Shown: positions 1-7,390 of the stretch, one piece after another
Layout: every line of letters begins with the position of its first letter
How positions within the stretch are numbered: the first letter of the stretch is position 1
Assembly: GCF_023507705.1 (NCBI RefSeq)
Contig: NZ_JALBGD010000003.1
Coordinates: 62,001 to 126,000, forward strand
Direction: 5' to 3'
Length of the DNA: 64,000 nucleotides
Origin: Stappia sp. WLB 29
GTDB lineage: Bacteria > Pseudomonadota > Alphaproteobacteria > Rhizobiales > Stappiaceae
Position numbers and translations under genes: made by a program
The notes under the pieces: model-generated
The model's database searches: none
The model's input: the letters and a program-made list of their open reading frames with translations, nothing else
Told to the model about the DNA's origin: nothing

Positions 1-755
1 GCGCCCACGCCGCCGAGCTGATCCGGCCGATGGACGAGGAGGACGTCGCGCAGCTCGTCGAGGCCGCCCGCCGCCTGCCGCTGCTCGTCGTCACGCTGGC
101 GCCCGAGATCGTGCCGAGCGAGACGATCCGCCGCCTCGTCGATGCCGGCGTCGTGGTCAGCCTCGGCCACAGCGACGCCGACCACGCGGCCGCTTTGGCG
201 GCGACCGTCGCCGGCGCGCGCCTCGTCACGCATCTCTTCAACGCCATGAGCCCGCTTAGTCACCGGGCGCCGGGCCTTGCTGGGGCGGCGCTGGCCACCG
301 GCGCGCTGTCGGCCGGCATCATCGTCGACGGGCTGCATGTCACCGATCCGGTGATCGGCATCGCCGCGCGCGGCAAGGCCGGCCCCGGCCGCCTCTTCGT
401 CGTCACCGACGCGATGGCCCCGCTCGGCACCGACGCCACGTCCTTCACGCTGAACGGCCGCGAGATCGCCCGCGAGCAGGTCGGCGAGGGGCTCGGCCGG
501 CTGACCCTTGCCGACGGCACGCTGGCGGGTGCCGATATCGACATGTCCGCCTCGCTGCGCCGGCTCGCGGGCCCTGTCGGCCTGCCGCTGGAGCTGGCCC
601 TGCGCATGGTCTCGCTGCATGCGGCGGAGGCCGCCGGCCTTGCCGAGCGCAAGGGCCGGCTGCTGCCCGGATTTGACGCGGATTTCGTCGAGCTCGATAG
701 CGCCTTGCGGGTCCGCGCCACCTGGATCGCCGGCAGCCGGCTCTATTCGGCCTGA
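1..755 (+). CDS. nagA: N-acetylglucosamine-6-phosphate deacetylase, 3' part only
   Basis: Removes the acetyl group from GlcNAc-6-phosphate in the cytoplasm, giving glucosamine-6-phosphate during amino-sugar use. The reading frame is open from the first bases of the window (codons from base 3), so the N-terminus, with the first metal-binding region, lies outside; about 250 C-terminal residues are present. Visible family motifs are LGHSDA, THLFNAM, IIVDGLHV and VTDAM, the last carrying the catalytic Asp. The ATG at 30 is internal and not the start. The 3' end overlaps the 3' end of the convergent sulfatase gene by 13 bp. The motif set makes NagA more likely than another amidohydrolase. Confidence 0.93.
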   Translation, partial: AHAAELIRPMDEEDVAQLVEAARRLPLLVVTLAPEIVPSETIRRLVDAGVVVSLGHSDADHAAALAATVAGARLVTHLFNAMSPLSHRAPGLAGAALATGALSAGIIVDGLHVTDPVIGIAARGKAGPGRLFVVTDAMAPLGTDATSFTLNGREIAREQVGEGLGRLTLADGTLAGADIDMSASLRRLAGPVGLPLELALRMVSLHAAEAAGLAERKGRLLPGFDADFVELDSALRVRATWIAGSRLYSA

Positions 756-2458
756 TCCATGGGTTTCGCCTTGCCGCGATAGAAGGCCATCGCCTCTTCG
801 CCGATATCGGCCTCGTCATAGGCGCCGATCAAGACGCCGGTGCGCCCGCCCGCCCCGCCGCGCCGGGCCAGGATCTGCGCATCGCTCACCGTCGTGCGCT
901 GGCTGAGCCGCAGGCCCCAGTCGGCCAGCAGGGCGCGCAGCCGCGCCACCTCGCCCGCATGGGCGGGATCGCGGCCGAGATCGACGAATTCGGACGGATC
1001 GCTTGCCAGGTCGAACAGCATCGGCGGCAGCCCGCCTTCCGCGTGGATCAGCTTGTAGCGGCCGTCGAACACCATGAAGAGCCGGGCATCCGCGACCGAG
1101 ACGCCGAGCCGGTCGGCCATCGGCGTGCAGGAATAGTCGTATTCGCTGATCGCCGCGCGCCGCCAGTCGGCAGGCCTTTCGCCGTGCAGCCAGGGCAGCA
1201 GCGAGCGCCCCTCCAGGATGTGGCCGGGCAGCTCCGCCGCCTCTCCGTCCCGGCGTCCGGCCACGTCGACGAAGGTGGCGGCGAGATCGATCGCCTCGAC
1301 CAGCGCGTCGCAGGTGCCGCCCCGGGTCGCATCGGCCCTTGCCGAGGGGTCGTAGACGATCAGCGGCACCTTCACCGAGGGCTCGTGGAACAGGTCCTTC
1401 TCGCCCAGCCAGTGGTCGCCGAGATAGTCGCCATGGTCGGAGGTGACGACGATCATCGTGTCGTCCAGCGCACCGCTTTCCTCCAGCACGTCGAGCAGCC
1501 GGCCGAACTGGTCGTCGCACTGGCGCACCAGGCCCATATAGGCGGGGATCGCCGCCTCCCGAACCTCGTCGCGGGCGAAGCTGCGCGAGGCCCGGCTCTG
1601 CATGAAGGCCTCGAAGACCGGATTGGGGTCGGCGCGCTCGCGCTCATCGCGCAAGGCCGGCAGCACGTCCTCGGGGCCGTACATGTCGTGATAGGGCGCC
1701 GGCACGATATAGGGCCAGTGCGGCTTGATGTAGGAAACGTGGCAGAGCCAAGGGACCGCCCGCCGCTCCTTGCGCCGCTCGGCGAGAAAGGCCAGCGTCT
1801 CGTCGGTCAGCCAGGGCGTCTCGGCATCCTCTTCCCGCACATTCGCCGCCAGCCCGGCATTGCGCATCAGCCAGCCGCTCTCGACTTCGCCGCGCCCCTC
1901 CGCGTCCCGCTCCGCCGAAAGGCCGGAATTGGCATGGTCGTGCCAGGGGTTGCGGCTGTCATAGCCGCGCGCCTTCAGGAAGGCGTTATAGGGCGAGGGC
2001 TTGGCGTCATAGGGCCCGTCCGGGCCTTCCGCCCACAGCCCGTCGTCGCGCACCCTGGCATCGAAGCCGCATTCGGCGATGCGCGTGCCGACGATGCCGC
2101 CGCGCGAGATGCCGAGCCGGTCGAGCCCGGCATCGTCGACCTTCATGTGGGTCTTGCCGATCAGCACCGCATCCATGCCGCGCGCCCGCAGGTGGTCGCC
2201 CAGCGTCACCTCGCCCGCCTTCAGCGGATAGTTGTTCCAGGCCGCGCCGTGCGAGCCGACATAGCGCCCGGTATAGAAGCTCATGCGCGAGGCGCCGCAG
2301 ATCGGCGACTGCACATAGGCATTGGTGAAGCGCACCCCGCGCGCCGCCAGCCGGTCGAAATTCGGCGTCTTGAGCCGCGGATGGCCGGCGCAGCCGAGAT
2401 AGTCGAAGCGCAGCTGGTCATACATCACGAAAAGGATATTGCGCGCGCGTCTCGCCAC
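743..2458 (-). CDS. Sulfatase-superfamily hydrolase (arylsulfatase / phosphonate monoester hydrolase-like)
   Basis: A 571-residue alkaline-phosphatase-fold hydrolase that should cleave a sulfate or phosphonate/phosphate ester. The N-terminus (NILFVMYDQLRFDYLGCAGH) holds the first metal site. The formylglycine motif is CGASR followed by MSFYTGR, with the modifiable Cys at residue 54; most aerobic sulfatases have Pro where this one has Ala. HGDYLGDH supplies further metal ligands. No signal peptide is visible, so it is probably cytoplasmic, like the phosphonate monoester hydrolase/choline sulfatase group it resembles. The substrate cannot be read from sequence. The start is the ATG at 2458, and the upstream region is shared with the divergent dctQM genes. 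A formylglycine-generating enzyme would have to come from elsewhere in the genome. Confidence 0.85.
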   Translation of the reverse strand: MARRARNILFVMYDQLRFDYLGCAGHPRLKTPNFDRLAARGVRFTNAYVQSPICGASRMSFYTGRYVGSHGAAWNNYPLKAGEVTLGDHLRARGMDAVLIGKTHMKVDDAGLDRLGISRGGIVGTRIAECGFDARVRDDGLWAEGPDGPYDAKPSPYNAFLKARGYDSRNPWHDHANSGLSAERDAEGRGEVESGWLMRNAGLAANVREEDAETPWLTDETLAFLAERRKERRAVPWLCHVSYIKPHWPYIVPAPYHDMYGPEDVLPALRDERERADPNPVFEAFMQSRASRSFARDEVREAAIPAYMGLVRQCDDQFGRLLDVLEESGALDDTMIVVTSDHGDYLGDHWLGEKDLFHEPSVKVPLIVYDPSARADATRGGTCDALVEAIDLAATFVDVAGRRDGEAAELPGHILEGRSLLPWLHGERPADWRRAAISEYDYSCTPMADRLGVSVADARLFMVFDGRYKLIHAEGGLPPMLFDLASDPSEFVDLGRDPAHAGEVARLRALLADWGLRLSQRTTVSDAQILARRGGAGGRTGVLIGAYDEADIGEEAMAFYRGKAKPMDQAE

Positions 2459-2559
2459 TCCCGGACACTCCCTTCAGGCCCAAATCACCTGCCCAACGGC
2501 CCGCAGTTGAGCCGAGCCGGCCGGGTCAGGCAAGTGCAGGCCCGCTCTGCCGGCCTGCG

Positions 2560-2596
2560 GTTATACAAACTCATCCAAATCTCATTTTACATTACC
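2560..2596 (+). promoter_or_regulatory. Promoter/operator block shared with the pcaQ-pcaD region
   Basis: GTTATACAAA, ten unmatched bases, then TCTCATTTTACATTACC. Both segments and the spacer length are identical at 47847-47883 between pcaQ and pcaD. TACATT could be a -10 box reading rightwards. The inference is a LysR-dependent (PcaQ-type) promoter facing dctQM, although control of the leftward sulfatase gene is not excluded. Confidence 0.7.
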
Positions 2597-2700
2597 TTTT
2601 GCATGGATCACCCTGTCAGCCTTGCCGGTCGCCTGCACCTAGGGCAGGAGTTGTCGCGGCGCGTGCCAGCGGCTAAGAGCAGGACGACAGGGAACGCAAG

Positions 2701-2718
2701 GCAGCCCGCGAGGGCTGC
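2701..2718 (+). repeat. GC hairpin upstream of dctQ
   Basis: GCAGCCC-GCGA-GGGCTGC, a perfect 7-bp stem with a GCGA tetraloop. No T-run follows, so it is more like an intercistronic mRNA-stabilising hairpin than a terminator. Similar hairpins directly follow the two binding-protein genes elsewhere in the window (41874-41899 and 55426-55461). Confidence 0.6.
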
Positions 2719-2768
2719 GGGCCGCATGCCGCCGAGCGGCAGGTCCGCGCTGGGGAGGAAGAAAGCAA

Positions 2769-3290
2769 ATGCGCCAATCCGTCGAACGGCTGCTGGAGCG
2801 GCTTTCCGCCTGGCTGGCGATCGTCGGCGGCGCGGTGCTGGTCGCACTGACGGTCGCGACCGTCGTGTCGATCACCGGCCGCGCGCTGACCTCCGTGGGC
2901 CTCGGGCCGATTCCGGGCGACTACGAACTGGTGGAGGCCGGCACCGCCTTCGCGATCTTCGCCTTCCTGCCCTGGTGCCAGCTCAATCGCGGCCATGTCA
3001 CGGTCGACCTGTTCCTTGCCCGCTTCGGCCCCAGGGTCAACGCAGGCGTCGATCTCGTCGCCAACATCCTGATGACGCTGGCGAGCGGGCTGATCTGCTG
3101 GCGCCTGTGGCTCGGCATGCTGGACAAGCAGGCTTATCACGAGACCACCTTCATCCTGCAGTTTCCGCTGTGGTGGCCCTATGCCGCGGCGGTGGCCGGT
3201 GCCGGTTTTGGCGTGGTGGTCTGCGCCTACACGGTCTGGCGCAGCCTGGACGAGACCCTTGCGCGGCCGCTCGCCGCCGGCCGGGAGTAA
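2769..3290 (+). CDS. dctQ: TRAP transporter small permease (DctQ)
   Basis: A 173-residue inner-membrane protein with four hydrophobic segments and the DctQ-type motif GDYELVEAGTAFAIFAFLPW, in which a small subunit packs against DctM. It takes part in sodium-coupled uptake of an organic acid. A Shine-Dalgarno-like GGGAGGAAG precedes the ATG. The stop is 6 bp from the dctM start, so the two are co-translated. The usual periplasmic DctP gene is missing beside it, so the substrate is unknown; the shared pca-type promoter upstream hints at an aromatic acid. Confidence 0.9.
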   Translation: MRQSVERLLERLSAWLAIVGGAVLVALTVATVVSITGRALTSVGLGPIPGDYELVEAGTAFAIFAFLPWCQLNRGHVTVDLFLARFGPRVNAGVDLVANILMTLASGLICWRLWLGMLDKQAYHETTFILQFPLWWPYAAAVAGAGFGVVVCAYTVWRSLDETLARPLAAGRE

Positions 3291-3296
3291 CCGAAC

Positions 3297-4619
3297 GTGT
3301 CATCGCTCGAATACGGCCTGTGGTCGGTTCCCGTCCTGCTGCTGATGATCTTCCTGCGCCTGCCCATCGGCCTGTCGATGCTGCTGGTCGGCATCGCCGG
3401 CACGTCGCTGGTCACGGGGAGCTCGGTGCCGATCCTGGCGCAGCTCAAGTCGCTGGTCTACAGCACCTTTTCCAACTACTCGCTGTCCATCGTGCCGCTG
3501 TTCCTGCTGATGGGCCAGTTCGCCACGCGCGGCGGCATGTCGCGCGCCCTGTTCCGCGCCGCCGAGACCATGGTCGGCCACCGGCGCGGCGGCGTCGCCA
3601 TGGCGGCGGTCGCGGCCTGCGGCGGCTTCGGCGCGATCTGCGGCTCCTCGCTCGCCACCGCCGCGACCATGGGCCAGGTGGCGCTTCCCGAGATGCGGCG
3701 CTGCGGCTATTCCGGCGCCCTGTCGACCGCCTGCCTTGCCGCCGGCGGTACGCTCGGCATCCTCATTCCGCCCTCCGTGGTGCTGGTGATCTACGCCATC
3801 CTGACGGAGCAGAACATCGCCAAGCTCTTCGTCGCCGCTTTCATTCCCGGCATCCTTGCCGCCCTCGGCTACATGCTCACCGTCTCGCTCTATGTGCGCT
3901 TCCGCCCGAACAGCGCCGGCAGCCAGGACAAGGCGAGCCGAGCGGAGCGAATCGCCGCGCTGATCGCCGTCTGGCCGGTGATGGTGATCTTCGTCGCGGT
4001 GATCGGCGGCATCTATTCCGGCGTCTTCACCCCGACCGAGGGCGCTGCCGTCGGCGCGGCCGGCACCGGCATCGTCGCCCTTCTCAACGGCGGGCTCGAC
4101 CGCAAGGGGCTGGTGGAGTCCTTCCTGTCGACCGCCAGCGCCACCGGCATGATCTTCTTCATCGTGCTCGGCGCCACGGTCTACAACGGCTTTCTCGCCT
4201 TCTCCCAGCTGCCGCAGCAGTCGGCGGCCTATGTCGGCGAACTCGGCCTCAATCCCTGGACCGTGCTGCTGATCATCCTGGTCTGCTACCTCGTCTTCGG
4301 CTGCATCATGGATTCGCTCTCCATGATCCTGCTGACGATCCCGATCTTCTTTCCCATCGTCTCGGCGCTCGACTTCGGCCTGCCGCCGGAGGAGTTCGCC
4401 CTGTGGTTCGGCATCATCGTGCTGATCGTGGTGGAGGTGGGATTGATAACGCCGCCGGTCGGCATGAATCTCTTCGTCATCAACTCGATGGCGCCCGACG
4501 TGCCGCTGTCGCAGACCTTCCGCGGCGTCGTGCCCTTCATCGCCAGCGACATCGTCCGGGTGGCGATCCTGGTGCTGTTCCCGGGCCTGACGCTCGCCCT
4601 TGTGCGGCTGCTCTACTGA
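3297..4619 (+). CDS. dctM: TRAP transporter large permease (DctM)
   Basis: A 440-residue polytopic membrane protein of normal family length, the ion-coupled transport subunit. Family hallmarks include GAICGSSLATAATMGQVALP, GTLGILIPPSVVLVIYA and VEVGLITPPVGMNLFVI, with about 12 hydrophobic segments. The start is a GTG at 3297, with GGGAGTAA around the dctQ stop serving as ribosome-binding site. A real transporter needs a DctP partner, and none lies within 37 kb. The second dctPQM set at 41.9-45.0 kb is clearly divergent in sequence, so it is not a recent copy. Confidence 0.93.
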   Translation: MSSLEYGLWSVPVLLLMIFLRLPIGLSMLLVGIAGTSLVTGSSVPILAQLKSLVYSTFSNYSLSIVPLFLLMGQFATRGGMSRALFRAAETMVGHRRGGVAMAAVAACGGFGAICGSSLATAATMGQVALPEMRRCGYSGALSTACLAAGGTLGILIPPSVVLVIYAILTEQNIAKLFVAAFIPGILAALGYMLTVSLYVRFRPNSAGSQDKASRAERIAALIAVWPVMVIFVAVIGGIYSGVFTPTEGAAVGAAGTGIVALLNGGLDRKGLVESFLSTASATGMIFFIVLGATVYNGFLAFSQLPQQSAAYVGELGLNPWTVLLIILVCYLVFGCIMDSLSMILLTIPIFFPIVSALDFGLPPEEFALWFGIIVLIVVEVGLITPPVGMNLFVINSMAPDVPLSQTFRGVVPFIASDIVRVAILVLFPGLTLALVRLLY

Positions 4620-4638
4620 CGGGGCCGCGAGGCCCCGC

Positions 4639-5628
4639 TCAGACCCTTGCCGGATCGAAGTCCGGCAGGCGCAATTCCTTCAGCATGTACCACTGGTCGA
4701 GGTTCTGCCGCACGACCGGCTCGAAATGCCGGTCGAGCGCGGCAATTCCGGCCCTTGTGGCGCACTCGGGCGCACCGTCCCGCTGAAAATCGAGCGGCGC
4801 GCCGACATGCACCCGGTAGCGCGCCGCGCTTGAGCGCAGCACGTGGATCGGCACCACCGGCGCCCCGGTTCTCAAGGCCAGCTTGATCGCGACCGAGGCA
4901 TTGCCGCGCTCCGGCAGCGGCCGGCCGAAGGCGGGCAGGTGGACCTGCCGCTCGCGCACCTCGTCGACGAACAGGATCGCGTCGAAGCCCTCTCCAATCA
5001 CCAGCCGGTGCAGGTGCCGGGCCGAGCGCTGGCCGGGCGGAAACACATAGAGGCCGTAGCGGGCGCGCATCTCGTGCAGGATCCGGTTGGAGACGCGCGA
5101 GGGCTCCGGCTGCCAGGTGCCGACCGCCTCGCGGCCGAACGTGTTGAGCACACTCTCGAAACACAGTTCGAACGGCCCCAGATGGACGCAGGCGAAGACG
5201 ACCGGCGCGTCCGCCGGCAGCCCGGCCAGCGTGCCGTGCGGGTCGTCGACCTCCAGCCGCCCCGCCGCCCGCAGCCGCTCGATCGTCGCATATTCGGCCA
5301 GGATCGCGCCCGCCCCCTGCCACCAGCGGCGCACCGCCGCGTCCTGCTCGGCGGCGGCGAGCGGCGCGCGTGGATGCAGCCGGCCGAACGTCCAGGCGAG
5401 CCGGCGGGCATAGATCCGCCGCCGCTCCAGATGCCGGACCAGCGGCGCGAACGCCCGGCCGAAGCGCGGGGCAAAGCCGACCGGCAGGCGACGCAGTATT
5501 TCTTGGACGGCGCGCTTGACCGGCCCCAGCACCGTTTCGCGGCGCCGGGGCTCGCCCGGCACCTGCCGCGCATGGGTTTCCTCGAAGGCGACCGGCGGGA
5601 TGCGCCGGCGACCGCGAACGGCGGTCAC
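4639..5628 (-). CDS. LpxL/HtrB-like lysophospholipid or lipid A acyltransferase
   Basis: A 329-residue protein of the late lipid A acyltransferase family, which transfers an acyl chain to lipid A or a related lipid at the inner membrane. The catalytic HX4E motif is visible in CVHLGPFEL (middle third), followed by PEPSRVSN and later FVDEVR and GAPVVPIHVLR. The N-terminus is Arg-rich rather than a clean transmembrane anchor. The start at 5628 is 10 bp after the stop of the P450 gene, so the two are probably co-transcribed. The acceptor lipid cannot be predicted, and an ornithine-lipid or other O-acyltransferase role is possible. It ends about 20 bp from the 3' end of dctM (convergent). Confidence 0.78.
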   Translation of the reverse strand: MTAVRGRRRIPPVAFEETHARQVPGEPRRRETVLGPVKRAVQEILRRLPVGFAPRFGRAFAPLVRHLERRRIYARRLAWTFGRLHPRAPLAAAEQDAAVRRWWQGAGAILAEYATIERLRAAGRLEVDDPHGTLAGLPADAPVVFACVHLGPFELCFESVLNTFGREAVGTWQPEPSRVSNRILHEMRARYGLYVFPPGQRSARHLHRLVIGEGFDAILFVDEVRERQVHLPAFGRPLPERGNASVAIKLALRTGAPVVPIHVLRSSAARYRVHVGAPLDFQRDGAPECATRAGIAALDRHFEPVVRQNLDQWYMLKELRLPDFDPARV

Positions 5629-5638
5629 GGCAAGGCGC

Positions 5639-7201
5639 TCACGGATGCGCTTGGCGGTGCGCGTGCGGCGCCGCGGCGCGGCGCGGCTGAAGCCGCATCG
5701 GCAGGCGCTCGCCCGGGCGCAGCGTCAGCCGGCAGACCGGCTGCACGTCGGTGCCCGGCTCCAGCCGCACGTCGAAGCCCTGCGCCAGCATCGCCAGCGA
5801 CAGGATCGATTCGGTCAGGCCGAAGGCAAGGCCGGCGCAGATGCGCGGCCCGATGGCGAAGGGCACGTAGCCGAATTTCGACTGGCCGCCGCGCGTTGCG
5901 CCGAGGAACCGTTCCGGCTCGAAATTGTCGGCGCGCTGCCACAGTTCCGGATTGCGGTGCAGCAGCCAGGGCACGACCATGACCAGCGAGCCCTTGGGCG
6001 TCGCGACGCCGCCGATCGTGTCGTCGGCCAGCGCCTCGCGGGCAAGGATCGGCACGGGGGGATAAAGCCGCAGGGTCTCCTCGATCACCGCGCGGGTATA
6101 GGACAGGCGGGCGACATCGGAAAACTCCGGCGTCCTGCCGGCCAGCACCGTGTCGAGCTCGGTCTTGAGCGCCTCGCGCGCCCAGGGCGCCTGGGACAGC
6201 AGGAACCAGGCCCAGGCCAGCGTGTTGGCCGTCGTTTCGTGGCCGGCCATGAAGATCACCGCCGCCTCGTTGCGGATCGCCTCGCGCGACAGCGGCTTGC
6301 CGTCCTCGTCGCGGGCCTCCAGCAGCCCGCCGATCACCGAGGTCTCGCCGTCGCTCCGGCGCGCCTCGTAGCTGGTGATGATCTCGTCGAGCACCTTGTC
6401 GATGCGCGCGACCGCGCGGCGGATCGCCCGGCCGCGCCGGCGCGGCAGCCAGTCGGGCAGGCCGAGCAGCGAGATCAGGTCGATCTGGTCGATATGGCGC
6501 TGATAGTCGGTGAAGCTTTCGACCACTTCGGCGGCGTAGTCGCGTCCGAGCTGGCTGCCGAAGATGGTCCGGCAGATGATCTCCGCCGTCAGGTGCGCCA
6601 TCTCCTGCAGCATGTCGACCGGTGCATCCGGACCGGCCGCCTCCCAGGCGGCGCGCCGCTCGGCGATGGTCTCGGCCATGACGGGGAAAAAGTCGCGGAC
6701 CTTCGAGGCGTGGATGATCGGGCCGACGATCTGGCGGCGGCGGCGCCAGGTCTCGCCGTCGGAGATGAACAGGCCGTCGCCGAGCAGCGGTTCCAGCGCG
6801 TGGCGCATCTGCGCGCTCTTGCGCTCGAACGTATCGTGCTTGCGCACGAAGGCTTCCTGGACCAGGTCCGGACTGTTGCAGACGAAGATCTGCTTGCGCA
6901 GCACGGCGACGCGCAGCCAGGGTTTGGCGAAGGCCGAGGTCGGCCAGACCGAGAGGAAGTTGCGGCGGGCGAGCCCGATCAGCTTCCAGACCGGCGGCGT
7001 CGATGCCGGGCGCAGCGGGCAGGGCGGCATATAGGTGCCGGGCGCCGCTGCCTCGACGTCTGGCGCCGGCGCCTCGGCGGGCGCGGAAGAGGCTGCGCCA
7101 TGGCCGGCGACCGGGCAGCCGGCGGCGGACTTGTCCCCGGTCCTATCCCCGCTGGGGAGTCCTGCACTCTCCCCGTCGATGGTTCCTGTCGGTCGCTGCA
7201 T
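5639..7201 (-). CDS. Cytochrome P450
   Basis: A 520-residue haem monooxygenase. The oxygen-binding I-helix motif AGHETT is near residue 319, the ExxR motif appears as EETLR, and the haem loop FAIGPRICAG has the ligand Cys at about residue 455. The first 55 or so residues are Ala/Pro-rich, low-complexity and not part of the fold, so a downstream start (MPPCPLRPAS) is possible. There is no membrane anchor, so it is a soluble bacterial-type P450 that needs separate ferredoxin/reductase partners; none is nearby. The substrate is unknown, and pairing with an acyltransferase suggests a lipid or fatty-acid substrate (inference). Confidence 0.93.
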   Translation of the reverse strand: MQRPTGTIDGESAGLPSGDRTGDKSAAGCPVAGHGAASSAPAEAPAPDVEAAAPGTYMPPCPLRPASTPPVWKLIGLARRNFLSVWPTSAFAKPWLRVAVLRKQIFVCNSPDLVQEAFVRKHDTFERKSAQMRHALEPLLGDGLFISDGETWRRRRQIVGPIIHASKVRDFFPVMAETIAERRAAWEAAGPDAPVDMLQEMAHLTAEIICRTIFGSQLGRDYAAEVVESFTDYQRHIDQIDLISLLGLPDWLPRRRGRAIRRAVARIDKVLDEIITSYEARRSDGETSVIGGLLEARDEDGKPLSREAIRNEAAVIFMAGHETTANTLAWAWFLLSQAPWAREALKTELDTVLAGRTPEFSDVARLSYTRAVIEETLRLYPPVPILAREALADDTIGGVATPKGSLVMVVPWLLHRNPELWQRADNFEPERFLGATRGGQSKFGYVPFAIGPRICAGLAFGLTESILSLAMLAQGFDVRLEPGTDVQPVCRLTLRPGERLPMRLQPRRAAAPHAHRQAHP

Positions 7202-7292
7202 GGGTTCTGTCCGGGGTCCTGTCCGGCCGGAGGCCGTCTCGTCCCTCCCTTATGGCAAACCTGGCGACCGGCTCCAAGTCCGGCCTTTGGGC

Positions 7293-7361
7293 AATTTCGA
7301 GACGCGTGTCTCGAAATTTCGCGAGATTGAGACGGAATTTCGCAGAATCCGTCTCGAAATT
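7293..7361. repeat. Cluster of GAGAC/GTCTC palindromes between codA and the P450 gene
   Basis: A perfect inverted repeat AATTTCGAGAC-GCGT-GTCTCGAAATT occupies 7293-7318. A second, slightly imperfect dyad GAGACGGA...TCCGTCTC occupies about 7329-7355. GTCTCGAAATT occurs twice in direct orientation (7308-7318 and 7351-7361). No U-tract follows on either strand, so an operator array or stable leader structure fits better than a terminator. It lies about 90 bp upstream of the P450 start. Confidence 0.55.
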
Positions 7362-7390
7362 CGAGAATCGAGGAGACCGGCGAAAAAATC

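Larger units (their letters stand above)
2459..2768. other. 310-bp gene-free region between the sulfatase gene and dctQ
   Basis: It holds no convincing gene. Two things stand out: the AT-rich promoter/operator block at 2560-2596 that recurs in front of pcaD, and a GC hairpin at 2701-2718. A Shine-Dalgarno-like GGGAGGAAG lies just ahead of dctQ at 2769. A short open frame from ATG 2603 runs through the region but resembles nothing and is not called. The gap is unusually long for this compact genome and lies where a TRAP binding-protein gene (dctP) would normally be. Confidence 0.6.

Noticed and set aside
2608-2847. Minus-strand frame with a hydrophobic stretch that looks like a signal peptide
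   Set aside because: It overlaps the dctQ coding region, has no continuation after the signal-like part, and is oriented away from dctQM, so it is not a dctP remnant.
959-4786. A 1275-codon open frame on the plus strand
   Set aside because: It runs antisense to the sulfatase gene, then through dctQ, dctM and into the acyltransferase gene in a wrong frame. Its composition is Arg/Gly/His-rich with no motif; a GC-driven shadow.
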